Below are positions 1 through 7,224 of a stretch of DNA of 42,396 nt, piece by piece (position 1 is the first letter of the stretch; each line of letters begins with the position of its first letter). This stretch comes from Oscillospiraceae bacterium. GTDB lineage: Bacteria > Bacillota > Clostridia > Oscillospirales > QAMX01. The position numbers and the translations under genes are program-made. The notes beneath the pieces were generated by a model that worked only from the letters and a program-made list of their open reading frames with translations, had not been told where the DNA came from and searched no databases. Location of the stretch: the NCBI GenBank assembly GCA_015067705.1, contig SVLW01000015.1, positions 1 to 42,396 on the forward strand. The letters are read 5' to 3'.

Positions 1-1
1 G

Positions 2-1453
2 GTCAACAAGGCCTTCATCGAGATCATGATCGAGGGCGACGCCAACGGCCGCGGCTTCCAGTATCCCATCCCCACCTACTCCATCACCCGCGACTTCGAC
101 TGGTCCGAGACCGAGAACAACAAGCTGCTCTTTGAAATGACCGCCAAGTACGGCACGCCGTACTTCTCCAACTACATCAACTCCGATATGGAGCCCTCCG
201 ATGTGCGTTCCATGTGCTGCCGTCTGCGTCTGGACCTGCGTGAACTGCGCAAGAAGTCCGGCGGCTTCTTCGGCAGCGGCGAGAGCACCGGCTCCGTGGG
301 CGTGGTCACCGTCAATATGCCGCGTATCGCCTATCTGGCCGCGGACGAGGACGACTTCTACCGCCGTCTGGATCATATGATGGATATCTCCGCCCGTTCC
401 CTGCATATCAAGCGTACCATCATCACCAAGCTGATGGAAGAGGGTCTTTACCCCTACACCCGCCGCTATCTGGGCACCTTCAATAACCACTTCTCCACCA
501 TCGGTCTGGTGGGCATGAACGAGGCCTGTCTGAATGCCAAGTGGATCCGCAAGGATCTGACGGACGCACAGGCACAGAAGTTCACCCAGGATGTGCTGAA
601 CCATATGCGCGAGCGTCTCTCCGACTATCAGGAGAAGTACGGCGACCTCTATAACCTGGAGGCCACTCCCGCAGAGTCCACTTCCTTCCGTCTGGCCAAG
701 CACGACGTGAAGCACTATCCGGACATCATCACCGCATCCCAGGGCACCGTCCCCTACTACACCAACAGCTCTCACCTGCCGGTCAGCTTCACCGCCGACA
801 TCTTCGAGGCACTGGACATCCAGGACGAGCTGCAGACCCTTTATACCTCCGGTACCGTCTTCCACGCTTTCCTGGGCGAGAAGCTGCCGGACTGGAAGGC
901 AGCCGCCGCTCTGGTGCGCAAGATCGCCGAGAACTATAAGCTGCCCTACTACACCATGTCTCCCACCTACTCCGTCTGTAAGAATCACGGCTATCTGGCC
1001 GGCGAGCAGTTCGTCTGCCCCGAGTGCGGCGAGTCTGCCGAGGTTTACAGCCGCATCACCGGTTACTATCGTCCCGTCCAGAACTGGAACGATGGTAAGA
1101 GCCAGGAGTATCGCGAGCGCAAGACCTATGACATTGCCAATTCCCACCTGAAGCACACCGGCCCCATCATGGCGGACACCGCTGTGGAGGAGACCTGTGC
1201 CTGTGAGGAAAGCGCAGAACAGCGCGTGATCCTCTTCGCCACCAAGACCTGCCCCAACTGCAAGATCGCCGCCGCCATGCTGGACAAGGCCGGCGTGCAG
1301 TACGAGAAGCTCTTCGTAGAGGACAATGAGGAACTGGCCACTTCCTTCGGCCTCCGTCAGGCCCCCACTCTGGTGGTCACCGACGGCGAGAACGTGGAGA
1401 AGTTCGTCAGCGTCCCGAACATCAAGGCCTTCATCGGCGCACAGGTTCGGTAA
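2..1453 (+). CDS. nrdD: Anaerobic (class III) ribonucleoside-triphosphate reductase, C-terminal part, with fused redoxin domain
   Basis: The gene is cut by the left window edge; 483 residues remain, in frame from base 2. Class III reductases make deoxynucleotides without oxygen, using a glycyl radical. Visible family marks are the MCCRLRLD segment carrying the thiyl-radical cysteine, a zinc-site region with CPEC (about 1018-1029), and the glycyl-radical loop RITGYYRPV, whose Gly codon is at 1061-1063. After the usual NrdD end the frame continues through a short linker containing ETCACEE into a thioredoxin/glutaredoxin-like domain with a CPNC active site (1250-1261) and a cis-proline segment APTLVV. 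The thioredoxin reductase gene starts 14 bases downstream. This suggests a redoxin-reduced rather than formate-dependent enzyme, as known for one NrdD subgroup; that is inference. Strong codon bias suggests high expression. The activase nrdG is not in view. Confidence 0.95.
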   Translation, partial: VNKAFIEIMIEGDANGRGFQYPIPTYSITRDFDWSETENNKLLFEMTAKYGTPYFSNYINSDMEPSDVRSMCCRLRLDLRELRKKSGGFFGSGESTGSVGVVTVNMPRIAYLAADEDDFYRRLDHMMDISARSLHIKRTIITKLMEEGLYPYTRRYLGTFNNHFSTIGLVGMNEACLNAKWIRKDLTDAQAQKFTQDVLNHMRERLSDYQEKYGDLYNLEATPAESTSFRLAKHDVKHYPDIITASQGTVPYYTNSSHLPVSFTADIFEALDIQDELQTLYTSGTVFHAFLGEKLPDWKAAAALVRKIAENYKLPYYTMSPTYSVCKNHGYLAGEQFVCPECGESAEVYSRITGYYRPVQNWNDGKSQEYRERKTYDIANSHLKHTGPIMADTAVEETCACEESAEQRVILFATKTCPNCKIAAAMLDKAGVQYEKLFVEDNEELATSFGLRQAPTLVVTDGENVEKFVSVPNIKAFIGAQVR

Positions 1454-1467
1454 GGAGAAAGAAGAAA

Positions 1468-2376
1468 ATGCATGATATCATCGTCGTTGGCGCAGGGCCC
1501 GCGGGTTTGACCGCGGCGCTCTACGCCCGGCGTATGGGTAAGTCCGTCTTGGTGTTGGAGAAATCCACCTTTGGCGGACAAATTACCTTTTCGCCGAAAA
1601 TAGAGAATTACCCCGGCACCATGCAGATGAGCGGCACAGAGTTTGCCGACCGTCTGGTGGAACAGGTGCTTGCACAGGACGCCGAGATCGAGATGGAGAC
1701 TGTTACCGGCATTGAGGATCACGGTGATACGAAAACAGTAGTTACCGAAGAAGGCCGCCATGACTGCCGCAGCGTGATTATTGCCGCAGGCGTGCGTCAC
1801 CGCCAGCTGGGGCTGTCCCGGGAGAATGAGTTCGTGGGCGAAGGCATCTCTTATTGCGCCGTGTGCGACGGCGCGTTCTATAAAGGGCAGCATGTGGCCA
1901 TGGTGGGCGGAGGCAATTCCGCCCTGCAGGAGGCAATTCTCCTGAGCGAGACCTGCTCCAAGGTCACAGTGGTGCAGAATCTTCCCTTCCTTACCGGCGA
2001 GCAGTCTTTACAGGATGTGCTGGCCACCCGCCAGAACGTGGAAGTGATTCTGAGCACGGTGGTGACCGGACTTTTGGGCGATAGCACACTAACCGGTATT
2101 GAGATTCGGAACGAGGAGAGCGGCGAAGTGTCTACGCTTTCTGTGGACGGCGTATTCGTGGCCATCGGCCTGGAGCCTGTGAATGAGGCCTTTGCAGAGA
2201 TCGCGGCGCTGGACGAGCGCGGCTATTTCGACGCAGACGAGGCCTGCACCACCAAGACCCCCGGCGTGTACGTCGCCGGCGACTGCCGCAAGAAAGGCAT
2301 CCGTCAGATCACCACGGCTGTGGCCGATGGTGCAACGGCCGCATTGGCCGCCTGTCGGTATATTGACAGCTTATAA
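1468..2376 (+). CDS. trxB: Thioredoxin reductase (NADPH, FAD)
   Basis: A 302-residue flavoprotein of normal family length. It has the N-terminal FAD-binding VVGAGPAGLTAALYARR, the redox-active CAVC pair (about residues 130-133), the NAD(P)-binding GGGNSALQEA, and the C-terminal FAD motif VYVAGDCR. The family passes electrons from NADPH through FAD to the CxxC of a thioredoxin or glutaredoxin-like partner. AAGGAGAAAG lies just before the ATG, only 14 bases after nrdD, so the two are surely co-transcribed. The CPNC domain at the end of NrdD is the obvious candidate substrate, which is inference. A strong hairpin terminator follows. Codon use is less biased than in nrdD. Confidence 0.96.
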   Translation: MHDIIVVGAGPAGLTAALYARRMGKSVLVLEKSTFGGQITFSPKIENYPGTMQMSGTEFADRLVEQVLAQDAEIEMETVTGIEDHGDTKTVVTEEGRHDCRSVIIAAGVRHRQLGLSRENEFVGEGISYCAVCDGAFYKGQHVAMVGGGNSALQEAILLSETCSKVTVVQNLPFLTGEQSLQDVLATRQNVEVILSTVVTGLLGDSTLTGIEIRNEESGEVSTLSVDGVFVAIGLEPVNEAFAEIAALDERGYFDADEACTTKTPGVYVAGDCRKKGIRQITTAVADGATAALAACRYIDSL

Positions 2377-2381
2377 AAGAG

Positions 2382-2422
2382 AATCCCTCAGAAATCCAAA
2401 CCCGGATTTCTGAGGGATTTTT
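2382..2422. terminator. Rho-independent terminator after trxB, probably bidirectional
   Basis: A perfect 16-base inverted repeat (2382-2397 with 2404-2419) around a six-base loop, followed by a T run on the plus strand. The minus-strand side also ends in CTCTTTT, so it can stop the converging gene at 2427-3014. Confidence 0.9.
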
Positions 2423-2426
2423 CATA

Positions 2427-3014
2427 TTACGATTCATCAGAAAGCTTCACGTGCCGCAAAACAAATTTCAACATATCTTGTAAACAGCCGACTTTCGTTT
2501 CCTCGCCGGGGGTGCAGCGGATGATCGCATCCATCAGCTGATCCGCCAGTTTTTCGGTATATGCGGTAGAAAATCCGACAGTCGCAGATTGTTTCATATC
2601 CCGATAGATTTCCTGATAGAACTCGATCAGCTTCTGATTTGTGCGCTCCCGTGCTTCCACGGCATTGCCGATACCAATGGCAAACGTACCATCTTCCTTG
2701 CGCTTTAATTGATGGAGCGCATCAATTAAGTAGGCATTATCCGCGGCGATGTTCTCAAGCTGTCGTAATATATAAGCCAGATCATACACCGCAGGAGATA
2801 CCGCGTTATGTGTGGTTTCCTCTATGTTCTGATTCATGATCTCTTCTGTCATGGTTTTGTCCTCCAAATATTGATTCGGCGGACACGCAAGGCATATGGT
2901 GGAGTCATCCACATAGCGTGCCCTGCCGTTTTTGACCAGTCCTTTTGCCCGTTTCGGGTAAGTCACGCCAATTTGATTTCCTTGCTCATCCACAACAATC
3001 ACGTTTTTTTCCAT
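2427..3014 (-). CDS. Unknown protein with RRXRR/PLMP-like N-terminus and helical C-terminus
   Basis: A 195-residue protein with no function I can name. Its first 45 residues, with VIVVDEQGN, then PKRAKGLVKNGRARYV and TICLAC, are arranged like the RRXRR (PLMP) segment at the N-terminus of IscB-type proteins: a V/I-rich strand, a basic R-x-K-x-LVK-x-GRAR element, then a T-I-x-L strand. A polar linker follows, then about 120 mostly helical residues. No HNH or RuvC motif is present, so it is not a nuclease of that family. AAGGGGG precedes the ATG, and the gene has its own promoter and terminator. A counted stretch (2701-2880) is 43 % G+C, against about 60 % in neighbouring core genes, which suggests acquisition. 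I recall similar N-termini in other clostridial hypothetical proteins; that is from memory. Confidence 0.75.
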   Translation of the reverse strand: MEKNVIVVDEQGNQIGVTYPKRAKGLVKNGRARYVDDSTICLACPPNQYLEDKTMTEEIMNQNIEETTHNAVSPAVYDLAYILRQLENIAADNAYLIDALHQLKRKEDGTFAIGIGNAVEARERTNQKLIEFYQEIYRDMKQSATVGFSTAYTEKLADQLMDAIIRCTPGEETKVGCLQDMLKFVLRHVKLSDES

Positions 3015-3092
3015 GGGTGTCGCCCCCTTGTTGTGAGATTACGTTACCGGGCGCAGTTTTTTCTGATGGGTGCCGTCCCCTGCCCTGGTTTC

Positions 3093-3122
3093 ATCATAAC
3101 AGAAGTGCGGGAAGATTGTCAA
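3093..3122 (-). promoter_or_regulatory. Sigma-A promoter for the 2427-3014 gene
   Basis: On the minus strand, TTGACA (3117-3122) and TATGAT (3093-3098) are separated by 18 bases. Transcription would start near 3086, giving a leader of about 70 bases. It lies just beyond the tsf terminator, so the gene is an independent unit. Confidence 0.7.
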
Positions 3123-3142
3123 TCAACTTTCCGTTGCAACAA

Positions 3143-3179
3143 CAAAACCCCGGACGTGCATCTGCACATCCGGGGTTTC
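3143..3179 (-). terminator. Terminator after tsf
   Basis: A long G+C-rich hairpin (3144-3160 with 3163-3178, one mismatch) with a very short loop. On the minus strand it is followed by TTTTGTTGTT. It ends the rpsB-tsf transcript. Confidence 0.88.
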
Positions 3180-3197
3180 TCAAACCGAAACGGTTTC

Positions 3198-4115
3198 TTA
3201 CTTGGTGAGCTTTGCGATTTCTTCTGCAAAGTTCTCTTCGCGCTTTGCAAGGCCTTCGCCCTTCTCAAAGCGAACGAAGTTCACGACTTCGATGGAGCCG
3301 CCCAGTTCCTTAGCGACGTTTGCAACGTGCTGAGCAACGGAGATCTTGTTCTCCTTAACAAATGCCTGGTCAACAAGGCAGTTGTCCTGGTAGAACTTCT
3401 TGATGCGGCCTTCGACGATGCGGGCAGCCACGTTCTCGGGCTTGCCTTCGTTGATGGTCTGCTCCATGAGGATCTTCTTCTCGCTGGCAACGGTCTCTGC
3501 CGGAACAGCAGCGGGATTCAGCCACTGGGGATTCATAGCAGCAGCCTGGAGGGCCACGTCATGAGCCAGTTCGGTGAGAGCGGCCTTGTTGTCGATACCT
3601 TCGGTCTTGAGGGTGACGACGACGCCGATCTTGCCGGCCATGTGGATATAGGAATCATTCAGGATGCCCTCGCCGCCGGGAACGGTGACGAAACGGCGAA
3701 CCTGGATGTTTTCACCAATGGTGAGAACCTTGTCCTTACGGGCGTCTTCGACGGTGCCGCCGGTGGGGTATGCGCAAGCAGCCAGAGCCTCGACATCAGC
3801 GGGCTTCTCGGTGTTGGCAACCTTAGCGACGTTCTCGACGAATGCCTGGAACTCGGGGTTCTTTGCAACGAAGTCGGTCTCGGAGTTGACCTCGACCATA
3901 GCTGCATCGCCGTTCTCGGCGACATAAGCATAAACAACACCTTCAGCAGCGATACGGCTGGCCTTCTTAGCGGCAGCAGCAAGACCCTTTTCGCGCAGCA
4001 GCTCAATTGCTCTGTCAAAATCGCCCTCGGAATCAGTGAGAGCCTTCTTGCAGTCCATCATGCCAACGCCGGTCATCTCGCGCAGGCGCATAACATCTTT
4101 AGCGGTGAATGCCAT
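3198..4115 (-). CDS. tsf: Elongation factor Ts
   Basis: A 305-residue EF-Ts, the nucleotide exchange factor that regenerates EF-Tu-GTP during translation. The N-terminal UBA-like domain starts MAFTAKDVMRLREMTGVGMM and contains the hallmark DCKKAL; the core has SETDFVAKN, the EF-Tu contact region. Length and domain order fit the bacterial family. AAGGAGGAACGAAACC precedes the ATG. It follows rpsB by 20 bases, the standard rpsB-tsf operon, and a strong terminator comes after it. Confidence 0.98.
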   Translation of the reverse strand: MAFTAKDVMRLREMTGVGMMDCKKALTDSEGDFDRAIELLREKGLAAAAKKASRIAAEGVVYAYVAENGDAAMVEVNSETDFVAKNPEFQAFVENVAKVANTEKPADVEALAACAYPTGGTVEDARKDKVLTIGENIQVRRFVTVPGGEGILNDSYIHMAGKIGVVVTLKTEGIDNKAALTELAHDVALQAAAMNPQWLNPAAVPAETVASEKKILMEQTINEGKPENVAARIVEGRIKKFYQDNCLVDQAFVKENKISVAQHVANVAKELGGSIEVVNFVRFEKGEGLAKREENFAEEIAKLTK

Positions 4116-4135
4116 GGTTTCGTTCCTCCTTCGAA

Positions 4136-4870
4136 TTACTCAGCGGCTTCCTCTTCTGCCTCAGCAGCAGCCTTTTCCTCGATCTGCTCGCCCTGTCTGC
4201 CTTCGATCACGGCGTCAGCCATGGTCTGAGCAATGAGCTTGATGGTGCGGATAGCATCATCGTTGCCGGGGATCACATAATCGACCTCGTCAGGATCGCA
4301 GTTGGTGTCAACGATTGCAACGATCGGGATACCCAGCTTGCGGGCCTCGGAGATGGCGTTGCGCTCCTTGCGGGAGTCAACGATGAAGAGAGCGGACGGG
4401 AGCTGACGCATCTCAACGACGCCGCCCAGATACTTTTCAAGCTTCTCGATCTCGCCGTTCAGCTTGATAACTTCCTTCTTGGGAAGGAGATCGAAGGTGC
4501 CGTCAGTGGACATCTGCTTCAGCTGATTCAGACGCTCCACGCGGCGACGCATGGTCTTGAAGTTGGTGAGCATACCGCCGAGCCAACGGGAGTTGACGTA
4601 GAACTGGCCAATACGCAGGGCCTCTTCGCGGATTGCATCCTGAGCCTGCTTCTTGGTACCAACAAACAGGATGGAGCCACCCTCAGCGGTGATCTCGCGC
4701 ACGAAATTGTAAGCTTCCTCGAGCTTCTTAACGGTCTTTGCCAGGTCGATGATGTAGATGCCGTTACGCTCGGTGTAGATGTAGGGAGCCATCTTCGGGT
4801 TCCATCTACGGGTCTGGTGACCGAAGTGAACGCCGGCCTCCAGAAGCTGCTTCATAGAAACAACTGCCAT
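4136..4870 (-). CDS. rpsB: 30S ribosomal protein S2
   Basis: A 244-residue S2 protein of the small ribosomal subunit. I chose the start [20 protein letters not shown] because AAGGAGGAACTTATC stands directly before this ATG and it matches the usual N-terminus; a longer in-frame reading upstream has no ribosome site and lies in the structured leader. Recognisable segments are [20 protein letters not shown] and the C-terminal NDDAIRTI, followed by an acidic Glu/Ala-rich tail common in Firmicutes. First gene of the rpsB-tsf operon. Confidence 0.98.
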   Translation of the reverse strand: MAVVSMKQLLEAGVHFGHQTRRWNPKMAPYIYTERNGIYIIDLAKTVKKLEEAYNFVREITAEGGSILFVGTKKQAQDAIREEALRIGQFYVNSRWLGGMLTNFKTMRRRVERLNQLKQMSTDGTFDLLPKKEVIKLNGEIEKLEKYLGGVVEMRQLPSALFIVDSRKERNAISEARKLGIPIVAIVDTNCDPDEVDYVIPGNDDAIRTIKLIAQTMADAVIEGRQGEQIEEKAAAEAEEEAAE

Positions 4871-4987
4871 GATAAGTTCCTCCTTACGGTTTTTCCGCCA
4901 TGCCGCAGCACCCGTGACCTCCGGCAACCGGAAGCACCGCGCGGATGCAGGGTAGGCATGTGTGTTTTTTCTGATGGTAAAACCATC
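4871..4987 (-). promoter_or_regulatory. Structured 5' leader of rpsB-tsf
   Basis: A leader of about 115 bases between the promoter and the rpsB ribosome site. It can form a 5'-terminal hairpin (GATGG/CCATC, 4973-4987), a closing stem CATGCC/GGCATG (4899-4904 with 4955-4960), and within that a TCCGG/CCGGA hairpin (4920-4932). S2 represses its own messenger through the rpsB leader in proteobacteria. A similar role here is inference; I do not recognise a named motif. Confidence 0.45.
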
Positions 4988-4993
4988 TTTGTT

Positions 4994-5022
4994 AATATAG
5001 CATATCCCGAACGATTTTGCAA
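4994..5022 (-). promoter_or_regulatory. Sigma-A promoter of rpsB-tsf
   Basis: On the minus strand, TTGCAA (5017-5022) and TATATT (4994-4999) are separated by 17 bases, with an extended TG one base before the -10 box. The start would be near 4987. Confidence 0.8.
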
Positions 5023-5119
5023 GAGGTTTTTTCAAAAAATCTCAACTTTTTCACGAGAGAATTTCGTACATTTTCCCATTCTCCCCCGCCTTCCGGGCTT
5101 TTATGCCTCCTCCATCTGA

Positions 5120-5581
5120 TCAAAGCTCCAGTTCCAGATACCGGCGGTAGGTTTTCATGCCCATGGCCTCGTAAAATGCCAGGGCAGAGGCGTTGAATTC
5201 CCACATATTGAGCTCGATTCGCTCGAAATCCCGGGTCCGGGCCTCCTCTTTCATATATGCGAAAAGCTCTGTGGCCACGCCCTGACGGTGGTATGCGGGA
5301 TCCACGCCGAACTCCTCGATCTCATAATAACGCCGGGCATAGCTATAGGGGGTCTCTGCCCGTTCCACATAGCTGACGCAGGCAAAGCCGCAGATCACGC
5401 CCTCCCGCTCCGCCACCAGGATGTCATGATTTTCTTCCAGATAAACTTTCGCATGTTCCTGCAGTTCTTCCGGAAAGCCCGCTTTGAAATGATGCGGGCG
5501 GCCTGCCACGTGCAGGTCATTCACCTGCTGCCGCAGTTCATTGACGCGGGGCAGATCCTCGATTGTTGCTATTCGTACCAT
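5120..5581 (-). CDS. GNAT-family N-acetyltransferase
   Basis: A 153-residue acetyl-CoA-dependent N-acetyltransferase. The start MVRIATIEDLPRVNEL is chosen because CGGGAGGAATCTTT precedes it; the frame continues upstream only through a terminator hairpin. The acetyl-CoA loop is visible as VDPAYHRQGVATELF, and the C-terminal part has the usual ALAFYEAMGMK. The substrate is unknown. It lies 66 bases behind tyrS, with the tyrS terminator in between and no space for a promoter, so it may be expressed by read-through from the T-box-controlled tyrS transcript. Confidence 0.88.
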   Translation of the reverse strand: MVRIATIEDLPRVNELRQQVNDLHVAGRPHHFKAGFPEELQEHAKVYLEENHDILVAEREGVICGFACVSYVERAETPYSYARRYYEIEEFGVDPAYHRQGVATELFAYMKEEARTRDFERIELNMWEFNASALAFYEAMGMKTYRRYLELEL

Positions 5582-5597
5582 AAAGATTCCTCCCGAA

Positions 5598-5634
5598 AGA
5601 AAAAAGAGCAGCCGGAACAATGTGTTCCGGCTGC
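5598..5634 (-). terminator. Terminator between tyrS and the GNAT gene
   Basis: A perfect 12-base-pair stem GCAGCCGGAACA/TGTTCCGGCTGC (5608-5619 with 5623-5634) with a three-base loop, followed on the minus strand by TCTTTTTTC. The GNAT start codon is only 16 bases after the T run. Confidence 0.88.
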
Positions 5635-5647
5635 AAATCAATTACAC

Positions 5648-6874
5648 TTATGCGATGGTGGCGCGGTGGAAGACCTTCTTGCCCTTCTTGATGACGATGC
5701 CCTCGCCGGCGAAGTCTGCGGAAGCGAACTTCTTGCCGATGTCGGTCACCTTCTCGTTTGCTGCGGTGATGCCGCCCTGCTGGACAAGACGGCGGGCCTC
5801 ACCCTTGGAGGGTGCCAGGCCGCACTTGACCAGGAGCGTCATGATATCGATCTCTCCGTCGGTGAAATCATCGGTGGAAAGCGCGGTGCAGGGCATGTTC
5901 TCAATGGAACCGCCGCCGGCAAACAGGCCGCGGGCAGTGGTCTGGGCCTTTTCGGCCTCTGCCTCACCGTGGACAAGCTTGGTGAGCTCGTATGCCAGGA
6001 TTTCCTTAGCCTGATTCAGCTGAGCGCCTTCCCAGGAATCCATCTCATCGATCTGCTCCAGCGGCAGGAAGGTGAGCATACGGATGCACTTGAGCACGTC
6101 GGCGTCCTCGATATTGCGCCAGTACTGGTAGAAATCGTAGGGGCTGGTCTTCTCCGGGTCGAGCCAGACAGCGCCGGAAGCGGTCTTGCCCATCTTCTTA
6201 CCCTCGGAAGTCAGAAGCAGGGTAATGGTCATGGCGTGTGCGTCCTTACCCAGCTTGCGGCGGATCAGTTCGGTGCCGCCCAGCATATTGGACCACTGGT
6301 CGTTGCCGCCGAACTGCATGTTGCAGCCGTAGTTCTTGAAGAGGTAGTAGAAGTCATAGGACTGCATGGGCATGTAGTTGAACTCCAGGAAGGAGAGACC
6401 CTTCTCCATACGCTGCTTGAAGCACTCGGCACGCAGCATGTTGTTAACGGAGAAGCAGGCACCGATCTCACGGATAAAATCCACATAGTTGAGATTCAGG
6501 AGCCAGTCGGCGTTATTGACCATCATGGCCTTGCCTTCGCCGAACTCAATGAAACGCTCCATCTGCTTCTTGAAGCAGTCGCAGTTATGCTGGATGGTTT
6601 CCTGGGTCATCATGGAACGCATATCGGTGCGGCCGGAGGGGTCGCCGATCATGGCGGTGCCGCCGCCGATCAGGGCGATGGGGCGGTTGCCGGCCATCTG
6701 CAGACGCTTCATCAGGCACAGAGCCATAAAATGGCCCACATGGAGGCTGTCTGCGGTGGGGTCAAAGCCAATATAGAAAGTGGCCTTGCCGTTATTGATC
6801 ATTTCACGGATTTCTTCTTCGTTGGTCACCTGGGCAATCAGACCGCGGGCAACCAGTTCTTCATAGATCTGCAT
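5648..6874 (-). CDS. tyrS: Tyrosyl-tRNA synthetase
   Basis: A 408-residue class I synthetase that charges tRNA-Tyr. The HIGH motif appears as HVGH (about residues 45-48) after FYIGFDPTADSL; the KMSKS counterpart is KMGKT (about 228-232). The C-terminal S4-like RNA-binding domain contains APSKGEARRLVQQGG. I chose the start MQIYEELVARGLIAQ, which matches family N-termini; GGGAG lies about ten bases upstream. An upstream in-frame ATG at 6913 directly follows the leader terminator T run and has a GAGGA, so a 13-residue extension cannot be excluded. Expression is set by the T-box leader. Confidence 0.97.
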   Translation of the reverse strand: MQIYEELVARGLIAQVTNEEEIREMINNGKATFYIGFDPTADSLHVGHFMALCLMKRLQMAGNRPIALIGGGTAMIGDPSGRTDMRSMMTQETIQHNCDCFKKQMERFIEFGEGKAMMVNNADWLLNLNYVDFIREIGACFSVNNMLRAECFKQRMEKGLSFLEFNYMPMQSYDFYYLFKNYGCNMQFGGNDQWSNMLGGTELIRRKLGKDAHAMTITLLLTSEGKKMGKTASGAVWLDPEKTSPYDFYQYWRNIEDADVLKCIRMLTFLPLEQIDEMDSWEGAQLNQAKEILAYELTKLVHGEAEAEKAQTTARGLFAGGGSIENMPCTALSTDDFTDGEIDIMTLLVKCGLAPSKGEARRLVQQGGITAANEKVTDIGKKFASADFAGEGIVIKKGKKVFHRATIA

Positions 6875-6913
6875 GGTATCTGTCTCCCATTCTTCGTATT
6901 TTCGGAACAGCAT

Positions 6914-6947
6914 AAAAAAGTCCTCTGTTCCGGCAGGAACAGAGGGC
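6914..6947 (-). terminator. Regulated terminator of the tyrS T-box leader
   Basis: A 10-base-pair stem CCTCTGTTCC/GGAACAGAGG (6922-6931 with 6936-6945) followed on the minus strand by a T6 run. It sits just after the T-box sequence, as expected for the terminator form of the switch. Confidence 0.92.
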
Positions 6948-7180
6948 GAAACATTTCGCGGTACCACCTCTGGTTCGCCGCTTTCTCACAAAAGCAGCCT
7001 CACGGAGTGCCATCACACCCCTGCGCAATATCGGGCGCACCCGTCAAGCCCTACTGTGACGAATCGGTTCAGGCCGCCGCTCCCGCGTGTATTCACAAGG
7101 CGTCTTCCGCATTCTTCCACCAACCGAATGCTCTCTGTGAGGCCGCCGCCAGGCTACTCTTCGCGTTCTATGCGTTAACA
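6914..7180 (-). promoter_or_regulatory. Tyrosine-specific T-box leader
   Basis: An untranslated leader of about 265 bases before tyrS. On the minus strand it contains the canonical T-box AGGTGGTACCGCG (plus positions 6957-6969) directly before the terminator. Its TGGT can pair with the ACCA end of uncharged tRNA-Tyr. Upstream, the Stem I region holds AGAGAGC and GGTTGGTGGAAG, and a TAC tyrosine specifier in GTGAATACAC (codon at 7089-7091). Uncharged tRNA-Tyr would favour the antiterminator and permit tyrS transcription. The specifier assignment is by motif, not folding. Confidence 0.93.
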
Positions 7181-7186
7181 TTCGTT

Positions 7187-7215
7187 ATTATATCATCGGA
7201 AATCCGGTTTGTAAA
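7187..7215 (-). promoter_or_regulatory. Sigma-A promoter of the tyrS T-box transcript
   Basis: On the minus strand, TTTACA (7210-7215) and a perfect TATAAT (7187-7192) are 17 bases apart. It begins ten bases after the amidotransferase stop codon. Confidence 0.88.
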
Positions 7216-7224
7216 GGGTATTTT

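Noticed and set aside
2427-3014. A full IscB/OMEGA-type nuclease locus
   Set aside because: Only the N-terminal resemblance is present; there is no RuvC, HNH or other nuclease motif and no recognised guide RNA.
2808-4229. Long plus-strand frame opposite tsf
   Set aside because: Antisense of elongation factor Ts, with low-complexity composition and no ribosome site.
5079-5108. Possible terminator after the first GNAT gene (CCCG...CGGG)
   Set aside because: Only a four-base stem without a T run in the right direction.
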